This document shows, in pieces, positions 40,740 to 52,925 of a DNA stretch of 64,000 nucleotides. The stretch is taken from assembly GCA_017591395.1 (NCBI GenBank), contig WEDG01004483.1:1-64000 (forward strand), in the 5' to 3' direction. The position numbers and the translations under genes were made by a program. Positions within the stretch are counted from its first letter, which is position 1; every line of letters begins with the position of its first letter. The notes under the pieces were generated by a model. It had not been told where the DNA came from and searched no databases. It saw only the letters and a list, made by a program, of their open reading frames with translations. The DNA comes from Schistocephalus solidus (taxonomy: Eukaryota; Platyhelminthes; Cestoda; Diphyllobothriidea; Diphyllobothriidae).

Positions 40740-43090
40740 CTTATCAATATATATACCTTCAACGTCTATCTCATACTTCCTCGTGAGACATTTGATGACT
40801 CAGCAACGGTGTACAGAATTATATACTCATGAAATTAACAGAAAGATCGGAACAAGTGGACGCACCGTTGGGAAGATGCTCGGAGAGATATGTGCTGAGT
40901 TTAAATCGGACTGAGCTTTGCCGTGTAGTTCTGCAACTGGCTTTTCCATGCGTATCGTTAAATAAATGCAGCAAATTTATCCCAAGAGAGACTGCCTACG
41001 TTATTAAAATTATTATAATTATCATTAATATCGGTACAGTTTGATGCAAGGCAAACAACCGCATACATCCGGTTAATTTTTATTGCCCAAGTCAGCGCGC
41101 TTTTGTACTTTTTCGTCTCATCTTGCATCCCCTCCTCGTCTCTTTCCCCGTTGTCTCTTCTGTCTCCTCCTGCCCCTTCTTTTTCCCTTCTTTCAAACTC
41201 CAAACTTTACTCCTAATCCTCAGAAAACCCGAGTCAAAGGATGACAGAACTTGCCACCTTATTTGATAATTTGTTACATGCTGGGGGAAATTTCTAAACA
41301 GATGTCTCACATGGAAGGCATATAATATGGAAGGTTAGTGCATCGTCAGTGCGATAGCTCATTCTTCATTCTTTACGGTAGTTGAAAAAAGTGCGACGAC
41401 CGAGGCTGGTATTCAGTACCAGGGCACAACAGAATTTATCCCCTCCCACTCCCCCCCAACTCTTATCTTTGCTGCACCGTCCGCGTGTGCCTATTTCTCT
41501 CTTCAAGCGAGCGTGCTTCGAGACATCCGGATTCTCAAGTCCCCCATGGAAGCCGCTGCCACAACTTGACTGCCCACCTAAAGGTCCGAGTTATTCCGCC
41601 TCCACCGGTTCAGAAGCCGTGTCTGTTGCTGTGCCATGCTAGTTTAAGTGCGCATTGGACTACGCGTCCCTTTCTGCTCCTGTTTAGTCCCGGTTACAGC
41701 CATTCATTATTTTGATTGCCCATGTATTTTGCCCTGGCTCTGTCGTTTACGAAAATAAGTGGACTGCAGAATCACGATTCGGTAGGGATAGCACTGAAAG
41801 CACAAGGTTTAAGGGGGCGGTGCACGCGAGTAGTTATTAGTGAGCTGGTGGCCGTGGGCTTACTCGTTCCGTTTGTTAAGAATGTTTGGTTTAACCGACG
41901 GGCGGTCATGTCATTGTCCAAATGGTGGGCGATGTGACCTCGCGCTGGCCTTGCCAATCGCAAGACGGCACGCGGGCGACTGGTACTTACTCACCCAAGG
42001 CGACTCTATTCGACTATTCGGTATCCCAGAGTAACACGAACGTCAACTTGAAACGCAAAGCACAATTGTGTTTAGTACGGTAATATTCAGTACCAGTATC
42101 AGTATATTTGAGGGAGATGTAGGTGAGTCACCTTTGAATTCCCTATTTGTACATGCGAGTTGTGGTATCAAAAAAAATAGTATCTCGATATGTTGGCGAG
42201 GCCAACCTAGTGGAACATAGTTGAAAAAGAGCAGACAGTGGAAAAAAACTCCCGGTGATATTTAGGAGAAATAAATAAAGAAAAAAAATTCAGTTGGAAA
42301 CCTCAACGGTAGATACACATAGTGAGAAACAAAGGAACCGCCCAAATAAATGCCTAGGTCTAGACAACAAAACTTGTATTCGCTAGCACCTGTCAAACGC
42401 ACGCACAAGAACAATTTAACAATACGGGTGACCCGTAGTTTCAAGGTCAAAATTGATGTGAATAAACAAAGAAGTCGAGTTCAGGTGGGCAAGGGAAAAA
42501 ACAAAGAAGGTAGGGAACAACATGTCAGATAGAATTTCACGGGAAAGAAACATGGTGAATTTCCAAAGTTGTTCCACGGAAGATACTAACGACAAAGTCA
42601 GCGGGTCGTGCGCCAACCCTCGCAGGCACTGGATATGATATCACCTGCTTTGTGAGTGAAAGCCATACTATACACGGGCGCTGCACAGCTTGTCGTTTCT
42701 TCCCATTTACTTTCTGAGTCTTCAACCTCCATTACCTCACGACTCTCTTGGTAATGTCTGCGACAGCGTTCTTCCCTAGGCGATCGATTGATCTTGTATG
42801 TTGCCACTGTTGCCGTGGCAGCCAAGGACATCAAGTCTTTCTTATACTTTATTCGTAACGCAGGCAGAGAAAAGCGACGTTGGCAGTCTCTAAAGCCCAA
42901 GGGGAGAGATTTGCTGATATTTTCGGTGGCTTATTTTTTTCTCACCAGCCTGCGGGAGAATTCCTGCACTTCAAGCAATCTCAGAGAGTGAGAAAGAAAG
43001 AGAGAGATTCATTTTTTTATAGAGCAGCGATGTTCGCAGGGAGCCAACCCAAATTGTGACAATCGGGACCGAATCCTCCCTCACTTTGTG
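40740..43090. other. 2.35 kb without identifiable gene
   Basis: Several ORFs of 60-100 codons on both strands (for example 41382-41642 +, 42598-42900 -) have no recognised domain. No known repeat copy is visible. Confidence 0.4.
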
Positions 43091-43124
43091 CTCCAATGAG
43101 ACTTTTATTTGTTCCAGTTGTAGC

Positions 43125-43322
43125 CAGTATAACGCAAGCCACTGGTCTACTGGCAAAACAGTTGACTTACTGCCCTTCTCATCTAACCGCGATGGTCGCC
43201 GATCTATCGCCCTGGCTCTGGCTCGTAGCACTGACGATTTCCATGTTGTCTTGCTCCCTCAAACTAGCGCTCAACAAGCAAGCCGCAGGTCTACTGGCAG
43301 AACAATTGACTTACTGCCCAAT
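43125..43322. repeat. Partial tandem duplication, about 147 bp period
   Basis: GGTCTACTGGCAAAACAGTT then GACTTACTGCCC (about 43143-43174) recurs as GGTCTACTGGCAGAACAATT then GACTTACTGCCC (about 43290-43321). In one frame these read STGKTVDLLP and STGRTIDLLP within a 103-codon ORF (43056-43367). The intervening halves do not match well. Confidence 0.65.
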
Positions 43323-43329
43323 GGCCAAA

Positions 43330-44062
43330 AGCTCCAATTTCAAACTCTGGAGTCAGCATGGCACTAATGGGGGGGGGGGGTTGATGACGTCAGAAGTAAT
43401 CGCTTTAGTAAGTTTCAAAAACACCTAAAATTCCCATTCTGGCAACTTTTTACTTATCAGGCATCCTCAAATTCAACATTTTTGTGCCTCTTAGGACGTA
43501 ACGTCGATTGAGTCAACATTTATCGACTGGAAAACCTACCGGAATCGAGAGATGTTCCTACACTGATCCACGGCTCTCATTCAAAGATCTGACTTCATGT
43601 AAACCACGATTTGTATGCCATAACACACAGGAGATATTCAGTGCACAGTCGAATTTGAGTTAGCTGATAGGTAATTTTTGTTTACTGAGGTCAACCAGAC
43701 CCCACTCAAAGTTATCAAGACAGATCTGTGATGGCATATCTCCAACCTGAGAATTTTGTTGTACTGCGGGAACGGACACAAAAAATCCTAGTTCTCTAGT
43801 CGTACCTGACAGAGAAGCGTTGCCTCAGCCTGTGATTTGAGTGATGAGGTGACATATTTTAGGTGTGGTCATTGTTCAGGGGTCTCTGGAGGTGCTCAAC
43901 CAATCCAAAGCTTGTTCGAAATTTGATTTATTGCTATCTATAGGGGTTACAGGATACATCCTACTGCCGCTTCTGCCGCCACACGACGCAGCTGCGAGGA
44001 GTTCGGTTTATCAGCGTGTCTCCAACGTCCTGTGTTGTCAATATGGTGTGTTTGTTTAGCCC
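43330..44062. other. 0.7 kb without identifiable gene
   Basis: A G-run at 43369-43380 is the only distinctive feature. Confidence 0.4.
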
Positions 44063-44063
44063 T

Positions 44064-44084
44064 TTATATATATATATATATATA
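44064..44084. repeat. (TA)n microsatellite, SINE left flank
   Basis: About ten TA units lie just before the SINE at 44093. A longer TA run lies at the SINE's other end, so the element may have inserted into or grown beside a TA tract. Confidence 0.9.
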
Positions 44085-44092
44085 CAAGACAA

Positions 44093-44258
44093 CGAGCTCG
44101 TGGCGCAGTGGGTAGAGCGTTGGACCTCTGCCCAACAAGGTCGCGAGTTCGAGGCTCGGGCGCCGCAGTGCCTGGGTTTGGGTATGGCTGGCTGATGACG
44201 GCTAATAAGCCAGAAATGGCCATTCCAGTCTCCCTTGTCTTTGTCGGTCGTTATTCTG

Positions 44259-44312
<54 letters not shown>
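44093..44312 (+). mobile_element. tRNA-headed SINE, best preserved copy, with (TA)n tail
   Basis: Head: GAGCTCGTGGCGCAGTGGGT, AGAGCGTTGG and GTCGCGAGTTCGAGGCTCGG give clear box A (TGGCGCAGTGG) and box B (AGTTCGAGGCT) promoters for RNA polymerase III at tRNA-like spacing. Body: GGGTATGGCTGGCTGATGAC, GGCTAATAAGCCAGAAATGG, CCATTCCAGTCTCCCTTGTC and TTTGTCGG. The tail TTCTGCC is followed by a (TA)n run of about 50 bp. It has no coding capacity. The long ORF ending in repeated I/Y (44108-44338) is an artefact of the TA run. Confidence 0.85.
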
Positions 44313-44313
<1 letters not shown>

Positions 44314-44697
44314 TTCTTGCTGCCTGTTAGCAAGTTAATGAATATTACACGGTTACCCACTGTAGCTGATAAACGTCAGCCCAAATATTCATATACACTT
44401 TCAGTCTACGTCTACAAAGTCTAAAACAGACTGATTTACTTTAACTTGGTGCTTAATTTCTGATTAAATTTAAAATCACCCATTTTTACCACATGCTGGT
44501 GGGTGCAGTAGTTTCAATGTGACTGCTAAGGCTGTCTGTTGGGAAGTCATGTTCGTAGGCTATGCTATTTTGACTTTGCGTTGAATCAGGTGGGACAGAT
44601 CCAGCATTGGAACTGGGGTAGATGGCGAAGTGAGTTTGTGGCCAAAGGGCATAGCGTTCATGATCCGAAGCTTCAAGGCTACTAAACTGAACACGCT

Positions 44698-45160
<463 letters not shown>

Positions 45161-45889
45161 GGTCATTAAGGATGATAGCGGGACGCTCATGGGCTGAGGT
45201 CGAGTCGATTTGCGACGTATGCCTCTTTCGGCAACTACCGTAGAGAGTTCAGCTCAACCCTCACGGTCCTATTTTCGTCTTGGAAGTGAAATGGCAAATG
45301 TGATTTAACTTAATGTCGTCAGTGCCTGTTGATAAGGAGGTAAATTCTGTGGAAGTGCGTCATTTCCTGGGTTCTAACACGCATTTCAAGCTTAGACGCC
45401 CATCCAGGCAACCCCAGCACCCTCGCAGATAGACAACCTGGTGTGAGCTTTGCAGCACATCGCCAACAAATCCCACTCGTCTACACTTGTTTATTTCTGT
45501 AAGCTACACACCCACACAAGAGTAGATGCGGACTTTATAGGTTGGTCTGGTCCAGACAGCGTCTGTGCTGTCCGTTAACTGCGCCAGCATATCGGACCAT
45601 CTTTCGCTCCACACAGCCCAGAGCGGAGCCCTCACTGTCACCAGCTGGTGCCCAGCGACGCAAATGCACGCGGCTGCTCCGAGAAGCTGTTTGTCCGGAG
45701 CCGCTTGCGGTTCGCATGTCTCCGGGCCTTTCTACCCCCTTCCCCTCCCATCCATCTTCTACCTTCAGAGTTTGCGCGGTTACTCACCTGAGACTACAGA
45801 TGGGTTTTCGCGCTAGGTTGACCCTTTCCGCCTGATCTATCGCTGGTTCTTAAACAGATTACTGTGGCACCGACAGATCACGGAATGAT

Positions 45890-46260
45890 CGGACGTTGTG
45901 TATGACTGAAACCATTTATCTACGCTATAAGGAAGGCATCATGCAATTATCATTAAAATTGCAATTTTTAGACTATATTTTATGCTTGGTAAGCAGCAAG
46001 CAATATATTAAATGGACAAATATGGACAGGTACGATGCTTAATTAATGGAAATTTCAGGGATATAAAACATCTTATAGTAAACGTTGTAAAAACCAACAG
46101 TCACCCTGCATTAAAATATAAACTTTGAGAACGTAATTTTCTAAGGACCGAGTGCAAGAAAGAATTTATCTGTGCATGTTTTCTATAAAATATAAGAGCA
46201 TCGGAAACCCATCGGAAAAATCATGCCCTTTTCGTAGTCATTTTTCAAGTAGAGTAATTC
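45890..46260 (+). repeat. AT-rich interspersed unit, partial copy
   Basis: GTGCATGTTTTCTATAAAAT, ATAAGAGCATCGGAAACCCA and TCGGAAAAATCATG (46172-46226) match 62064-62125. The upstream part is less certain. Confidence 0.5.
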
Positions 46261-46730
46261 TTGCATGCGGTCGGAAAGAGATATCTGCGGGAATCATGCT
46301 GTACGCGAATTACTATTAAAACCCAACTTGAAAACACTACAGAAATTTGGTTAACCTTTACTGCGATAGCAAATCTACTTTATTTTCTTGTGGCAAACTG
46401 CTGCATAGTGCGCCCCGATACCAAGAGACTAGCCTCTGAGATTGGCTGCACAATGCTTTTGTCGACTATCTAAAAAACATAGAGCCTGACATAATCCTAC
46501 TCCGGAAAAAAACCGCGAAAATTTGATATTGACAGAAGGTTTTTAGTTATCGATAATGCAGGCTTCTTCCTTGAATGCCATGTTGACTCTGTATTTCTGT
46601 CAGTTTTTGGGCGATGGAAAGTCGAGTTGAGCCGGTGTCTATCGAAGTCTGCAATCGAGAATATATTCGAATATAATCAGCCTCCCGGTTCCTCCGTTGT
46701 GTGCATTGGTAAACCAAGCAACGTCTAGAA

Positions 46731-46824
46731 ACGATGGTTTTTCGTTGACAAACGCGCACCGATCGCTATCGGAACTCACTCGTCCCGTTCTGCCTTGAGC
46801 CCCACCAGCAGCCCCACCAGGATT
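46731..46824. repeat. SINE-associated unit R2
   Basis: CGATGGTTTTTCGTTGACAA, ACGCGCACCGATCGCTATCG and GAACTCACTCGTCCCGTTCT match 58541-58590 and 36590-36640. It directly abuts the 3' end of a minus-strand SINE. Confidence 0.65.
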
Positions 46825-46916
46825 GCCGGTAAAGACAAGGGAGCATGGAATGGCCATTTCTGGCTCATTAGCCATCATCAGCCAGCCATACCCAACCCCA
46901 GGTGGTGCACAACGCG
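46825..46916 (-). mobile_element. SINE, minus-strand member of an inverted pair
   Basis: GCCGGTAAAGACAAGGGAGC, ATGGCCATTTCTGGCTCATT, AGCCATCATCAGCCAGCCAT and ACCCAACCCCAGG are the reversed family body. The tRNA head is missing and the plus-strand copy begins at the break. Confidence 0.8.
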
Positions 46917-47070
46917 AGCCTCACGGATAAGAGCGTTGGACTTCTAATCAACAGGTTTAAGGTTCAAGCCTGAGATGATGCGCCACTTGGGCTTGAGTAT
47001 GACTGGCTGATGACGGCTAATGAGCCAGAAATGACCATTCCAGTCTCCCTTGTCTCCACCGATAATCATA
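46917..47070 (+). mobile_element. SINE, plus-strand member of an inverted pair
   Basis: GATAAGAGCGTTGGACTTCT, AATCAACAGGTTTAAGGTTC and AAGCC give a tRNA-like anticodon arm and box B. The body (GAGTATGACTGGCTGATGAC, GAGCCAGAAATGACCATTCC, AGTCTCCCTTGTCTCCACCG) is complete. The extreme head is degraded at the junction. Confidence 0.8.
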
Positions 47071-47457
47071 GTCTGCAAATGATGGTCTTTTATTCTGCCC
47101 TTGAATTTCATATCCCCCTCGCAGATTAGATGGCTTCATCTTCTTCCTTCAAGTCCATCTTTCTGGAACACACTGGATGATCTTGTCTTTTTGCGGCAGA
47201 GCTTCATCTCGTGGTAGCAGGTACTGCTAGCAGCAAAGACACCGGAAGAGTGTCATTCTTAGCTCCTCCGGTCAGTTTACCTCCAAGAGCTGGCCAATCT
47301 CTAAAAATAAGAAGCAGCTCATGCTTTGTGTCCTATCTTCATCGTCAGCATCTTCTTCTTCTTTATCGTCTTTCCTTCTTATTTCATGTGTTAGTAATTT
47401 TTACTGTCCTCAGGTGTCTGAACTTAGCACTAGGAGCCCTCAAACGCGCTATCGGTA

Positions 47458-47792
47458 GGGCCGCCGAAACTGGGCACGAGAATAGGAACCGTCCCGCCCA
47501 TTTAAAATAGGTGGCCTTGCGATAACTTTCAGGAAGAGGAAATATACCCGTGTCTTAACGCTAACACTGACCCTAATATAAAACTAAACCGTGACCTTAA
47601 TCTTAAACCTAGCCGCAGCCTAAACCTAAATTCCACAGTTACCATGAGCCCAAACCGTAACCCTTAACATACTTTTAATCTTAACCCCAACCCGAATCTT
47701 AACCCTAACCTTCTCCTAAATACTTAACATAATTCCCCCCGAAATTGGAGCAAAGCCGCATGCATACTGCCCGGTTCCTGGTCAGGCGGCCA
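47458..47792. mobile_element. MITE-like element with telomere-like core, copy T2
   Basis: The left end is GGGCCGCCGAAACTGGGCAC, GAGAATAGGAACCGTCC, then TAGGTGGCCTTGCGATAAC. The right end is the inverted GGTTCCTGGTCAGGCGGCC. The core (47555-47735) is degenerate CCCTAA-type sequence (ACTGACCCTAATATAAAACT, AACCCTAACCTTCTCC). Orientation is opposite to T3. Confidence 0.6.
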
Positions 47793-48119
47793 AACAAAAC
47801 AACCCTACCGCTCTAGCTAATGTGGGTTCTGCCTAAATGACAACTGAACAAACTTTGCTGCCGTATTGTTCCTTTCAGCCGCTAGCGTTAAAAGTATGCT
47901 GACCTTGTGCTTCAGGTTACTTTTCTTAGAAATAACGGGCTGATGTCAACCTTTAGGGCGAGTTCTGAACGAACCATCCACAGGCCGCAGCCAATGAGCT
48001 CTGCACTTTTATCTTCGAGTGGTCGAATCATACTAACTCCAGACGATTTCACCATTTTATGCCTTGGTGTCACCAATAAATCTTGAGAACATGATCAGCT
48101 GTAGGCGTTGGTAATTAGT

Positions 48120-48800
48120 TTTTTTTTTCTCCAAAATGCAGTCAGTAACAGATCTCATGAAATGGTAACTAAAATTCTCGAATGCGTTTTTATCAGGAAA
48201 GATTACCTAGGTGAGTAGTTTAGCATAATCTAAAGATATTTCCGATAAGCTGGGAGGTGGGCTTTTGAATGCACATCTTTTATCAAGAAACACACGTGGT
48301 AAATAATGAATACTTAAATTCTATGCCCTTTTTTCTATTAGTTTTCTGTACTATTATAAATTCAAATAGAATTTAGAAAACACAAGCTCCAAAGCCGTCT
48401 TTCTTTTACTCATTTACCCGCTCCTAAAGATTCCATAATGAGAAACGTTTTAGACCATCAACTTAAATCCCGCATGGAATTAATTTTGAAGTTGGCGTGA
48501 TTTACTACCAGATGAGTATAGCAAAATGTATGCTGTGCACGTTTTCGATATAATATGCTAGAATTTATAAACGCGGCACAAATTTTAAAAAAAGACATAT
48601 TGCATAACTAGGCATTTTTCACAGAGTGTGTATCTTGCCGGTTGATGGATAGAGACACAGTTTAAAGCTGGCATCCTGGTGTGACTGAAATATTTAGGGA
48701 TTATGCTGTGAACTAATCACTTACAATCCCACCCAAGTAATCCTTCCAAACCGAGACTATGCATCCATCCGAAGGCCGGAAAAGTTAAGCATACAGTAGG
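48120..48800 (+). repeat. AT-rich interspersed unit, copy
   Basis: TGGGCTTTTGAATGCACATC (48258), ATTATAAATTCAAATAGAAT (48353), TGCACGTTTTCGATATAATA (48535), TTTAAAGCTGGCATCCTGGT (48660), ATTTAGGGATTATGCTGTGA (48690) and AAGTAATCCTTCC (48736) occur in the same order as in 61480-62280. Confidence 0.65.
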
Positions 48801-49244
48801 CAATGAAATTCACGCTGCATGCCAAATGTTACAAATAATATCCGAAAATTCGCATTCCAGTGCGTATACCATAGCATTAAATCACATTCGTATGTCAAGT
48901 TGCTAAAAATTATTGATTTTTCGGGATAGTTCTACTTGCCGAAAAGGTATACACTAAAGGCGGCGATGGTGATTCGACTTTTAAAGGAGGGTGCGTGCGA
49001 AAAAATGTTACAGGTGTACAAGAGCCATTTTTGATAACCTTGTGTTCTCCGCCTACCAAGGAAACATAAAATTCAGGATCGAAAGTGCTTATATGACCCT
49101 TTTTCCCCGACAGGACACGGTAATAAGCAACCCTCCACGCAAGTAATGCAGGTGGCCAGGAGCTAACTACCAGGAGCGGCAAATATTATCATGTCGTAAC
49201 CCTAACACAAACCCTAAGTTATAACTTGTTACGGATGTCTTGTA

Positions 49245-49600
49245 TGGCTGCCCAAACAGTACACGTTAATAGGAACGGCCCACAATACATGTAGCTTTAC
49301 TCTAAATTCCAAGGAATTTGGGTTTTAGATTAAGTTGAGGATTAGGTTTAAGTTAAGGTTTGGAGTTAGGGTCAGAGTTGGGGTTAGGGTAATGATTAGG
49401 CTAAGTATTAAGGCTATTATCATTTCAACCGTATGCTTTAGGTTTAGGCTGGGGCTATGGTTAAGATAAAGGAAACGGTTTATTTTTAAGTTAGGGTTAG
49501 TGTTAACGTGAAGACACGGGTATATTTATCCCTCCTGTAATTTGCCGTAAGGTCACGTATTTTAAGCGGTTCCTATTCGCGTGTGCTGTTGTTGCGGCAA
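49245..49600. mobile_element. MITE-like element with telomere-like core, copy T3
   Basis: Left end: TGGCTGCCCAAACAGTACAC, GTTAATAGGAACGGCCC, then AATACATGTAGCTTTAC. Right end, reversed: TTGCCGCAACAACAGCACAC, GCGAATAGGAACCGC, then AATACGTGACCTTACGG. These are inverted termini of roughly 55 bp. The core (49320-49510) has many TTAGGG/TTAGG-like words (GGAGTTAGGGTCAGAGTTGG, GGTTAGGGTAATGATTAGGC). Confidence 0.65.
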
Positions 49601-50599
49601 TAAAAGGCATCCCAACCAAATCCAACTTCAGCGGAGTTCCCCTACCAGGGATGTGCAATCATGTCTTTCTCGATAATGGTGTCTCCAATCAGTCAGCATG
49701 CAATTTGGATTTTTTTAATTTTTAGCCATGCCCTGTGCGTATACTCAATCCCTACCAATTGCGGTACTGCAGACTGTTACCTGCTGACAATTCAGCAAAG
49801 TGTGTTTAAGCATGCAACGTACGCACCGAGATGCGGTTGAGCAGAGCGACTATTGCCTCTATTTACTTTCTGACTGGCGAGGTCGTAGGAACCAAAGTTG
49901 CCGCGCGGCGAAAGGCTGTCCATTGACTATAAAATGGGTCCCAGGCATAGCAAGCGCACCTATGCGCACGCCGGTTTATGTACGGACAGGAACGTGGGGG
50001 AACATTTTTATTCGGCGAACGTTTTCTTTCCGGTGACGATGGAGGTCGTTGACGCCCAGGGGCGTCCTTGAACGGTCAGTAACTTCTGTGCTGTCTCGGT
50101 GTCCGCGGCCGTTGTAGACAAGAAGATGGTCTCCGTATTTAGGCTTATCAAAGAAACTAGGCGGACTTTGAAGACAAGTTACCAAGTCTTATGTTTATTG
50201 GGGCCGTCTTTTTTCCTCAGAGGTCGTTTTTCGGACATACTTATGGATCAGTCTAAAAAATAAAACTCACTCCCGATGGAAAGGAACTATTAAAAACAAC
50301 TAGCTATCATGGACTCACTTGATAAAAAACACTCCATCAAAACTATGAGTTAATAAAAGCCTTTGTTACGTTAGTCTACAGGCAAAGGCCGATAGTTCTC
50401 TTCTAGTTAACTATGTTCAAAAAGGAACTGGCAACTTTTTTCCTGCATGCACTTATCTGAGCGGAACTGACACTAGAAAGAAGAGGCTTTCACCAACTTT
50501 GCTGGTAAGCACAACACAAGAAATAAAATCTTCACATAGTCACAAATTCGAGAGGTCGAGTAGTGAAAAATAAATTCTGACTAAAATTACGAAGCTCAC
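49601..50599. other. 1 kb without identifiable gene
   Basis: ORFs at 49800-50036 (+) and 49976-50185 (-) are not recognised. If the exon at 50600-50756 is real, its intron begins here on the minus strand. Confidence 0.35.
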
Positions 50600-50756
50600 C
50601 ATTTTCGGTTTCGCTATCCATTGGGATTTTCCCATTTGGACCGGAGAGATGAAATCCGCTATCCTGCTGATTATTAATCAGCTTTCTCTGCTGGGCTCTT
50701 GGAGTTTTATCAGCAGGTTTCGTGGGTCTGCGCATCAAAACCCACTCGTATTCCAT
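50600..50756 (-). CDS. Candidate first coding exon of an unidentified gene
   Basis: On the minus strand an ATG in the favourable context GAGCAATGGAA opens 52 codons (MEYEWVLMRRPTKPADKTPR, AQQRKLINNQQDSGFHLSGP, NGKIPMDSETEN). It reaches AATG|GTGAGCTTCG, a good splice donor in phase 1. The peptide is hydrophilic, lysine/glutamine-rich and not repeat-derived. I do not recognise the family. Reading past the donor adds 22 codons to a stop at 50532. No matching downstream exon was found by eye. Confidence 0.3.
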
Positions 50757-52129
50757 TGCTCCAGGGGTTTGGGATCAATACCAAATTGCTTTGAAAATTT
50801 CCTCTAGCATGTATCCGACTTACTCGATAAAAGGCGTACTTATCGGCGTAATTCTTCGCAAGAACAAATAACGCCGGGATAGACCCTATTCAATTCGAAG
50901 GTAAACAGTAGCTGACCTAACTCAAGCAATGTGTGATCGAACTTTGAATGAGTAATTTAGCGAACATTTAGTCTTGTTATTTTGTTTTGTTGAACGGATT
51001 GGATACTCAGAAAGCCTTTTTCTAAAGAACACTACATGTTCCATCTTAGATATTGAAGGATAAAAGGCAGGATTTGGGGAAAATCGGAGGTTGCCGGACA
51101 TCCAAGTAATTTCCTATGCTATTTACTATCGCAGATCAAAAATCATCGTTTTTGTGCATTATGCTATAAAAGAATATTCATATAAGCAGGAGAGGTTTAA
51201 AATAAATCTCTACTGGAGCCAGAAAATTTGGTCTTAATTCAATGTTAATCAGGTGAAGGCAAGTGTAAGGAATTGCATTGTTCTCCAGAAACAAGTAAAC
51301 GCAACTTGCCGTCTCCATTAAAAAGAGCATCAAAAAGCTCACCGCTTCGGTAAGTGCTTTTAAAAAATATCTTATTTTGAAGGTTTTGATAAACTCATAG
51401 AAGAGGATCTAAGTTTATTGCCAATCAATTGAAAACAGGGAAACTCGTGAAATATTCACCGGTTCTTCAAGGAATATCTGAAACTTATTTGTAGTCCTAT
51501 ACCAGAAATACCTATAGAGAAATTTGCTATCACCTGACAAATTTATTTTAATTTATTCGTAACATTTACAGCGATTTTTCAAGTTTTCGGAATTTGCCAC
51601 TTTTTAAAAAATAAGTATTTGTAACCAAAGTTATATAACTTTTCAAATTTCCTTTTAGCTTTAAATTTGCTTAGGGTTGTTCATTATTATTTCAAAGCTT
51701 TAGTATATGCGTTGGTACCAGTTTGCGAGTCATTACCATTCTGTTGAAAAGTTTGGCATTTTGCATAAGATATATTCTTTACTGTACTTGAAAGCGTAAG
51801 GTGACACAGAAGGTGAAAATGTACACTTAAAGTACAGTCACTGCGCTATTTTGTGCAGAGATGAGGACCGCGGGCAATAATGCCCCCACTATCTCCTGGC
51901 TGCTACTGTTCTAGTTGGGGGTTCTATTGACTCGAAAGCGTCCCGTTCAGTTTGTGCGGTAGGACGCATTTCTTGGCTTAGTACGCCAAGCCCACTCTAC
52001 TGAAATGGACGCTATCAAACCCCGAGTCAAATCGATCGATCGATATATCCTGAGCAGAAACCGATGCCAACCAATAAGAAAGGTGGAAGCGCGCTTGACG
52101 TGATGCGCAACAACCTGAAAGCTGTTGTC
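50757..52129. other. 1.4 kb A/T-rich sequence without identifiable gene
   Basis: Long A/T-rich stretches (51100-51800) may include diverged AT-unit sequence, but I could not anchor a match. Tandem ATCG units (about 52031-52043, ATCGATCGATCGATA) are present. Confidence 0.35.
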
Positions 52130-52190
52130 CTACCAAACAAACAGGAATTGACCATTCAGCACACCCTTGTTTTTGTCGGTACAACTTATG
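52130..52190 (+). mobile_element. SINE 3' fragment
   Basis: TTGACCATTCAGCACACCCT then TGTTTTTGTCGG aligns with the family segment TGGCCATTCCAGTCTCCCTT then GTCTTTGTCGG. The tRNA head is not visible. Confidence 0.5.
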
Positions 52191-52479
52191 GAGGCGAAAT
52201 TCGGGTGACAAGACACGGAAATAGAACCCCCTCCCGCGCCCACATCGTCTATGTCCGCTCATTAATGCCCCCCCCCCCATAAAGGAAAAAGCGTAGTCCA
52301 TATTCACCGTATCTTCTTCATGGCAGAGAGTGACGTATGATTGCCTTTACATAAAAAGCCTACAGCTTATAGACTGCAATCCCTAAAGGCAAATACAACA
52401 GCTAGTCGGACGTAGAATTAGTTAAGAATTGAAAAAAAAACTTATTAAACCCCGAGTATACCCTTTCGTTGAGTATACG

Positions 52480-52925
52480 ACAATTTGAACGTCGTTTTCA
52501 ACGATGTTCACCCAATGCCCACAGCATGGTGGTGCAAGGATGGTGACTTCCCCGTGGATTAGTTGTAAGTGATAGAAGACTTGCACTGCAGCTACCGCAC
52601 TCTCTCTTCCCCCACTCCCATCTCTGCCCGGTGACAAGATATAGCCAAGAAGACCAGTGGCGGGTTCTGACGTGGGTGGCTGGCCCGGCAGGAGACTCCC
52701 TTGACCGTGCCGCATGCCTGAATCAGACCATGAAAAGGGGGTGTCATAAAGGACAAGTAGTTGGTGCGGCGTTAGTCTACATCTATGAGTACCACCAAGC
52801 CCCCCTCCCCATGTTCGGAATTTTTTATGGGAGCGCAACCCAACTAAGGCCTACCGTGCCCTCTTTTGACCCCCGTGTGGTCCAGTGCATCTACCACGCG
52901 GCTCTTTTAAGGGAGCTTTTGAGTA
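52480..52925 (-). repeat. GC-rich interspersed unit, long copy
   Basis: In minus orientation it has the shared core (CTGCAGCTACCGCACTCTCT at 52587) and an extension, CCTTGACCGTGCCGCATGCC, GGTGTCATAAAGGACAAGTA and CTACCACGCGGCTCTTTTAA. The extension matches 56100-56300, so the full unit is at least 440 bp. A C-run lies nearby at 52268-52279. Confidence 0.75.

Noticed and set aside
44093..44170. A functional tRNA gene
   Set aside because: Box A and box B are present, but the acceptor stem is not paired and the sequence continues into a shared SINE body found at other loci.
47500..49520. Chromosome end or interstitial telomere
   Set aside because: TTAGGG words are highly degenerate, in both orientations, and bounded by inverted termini shared among four loci.
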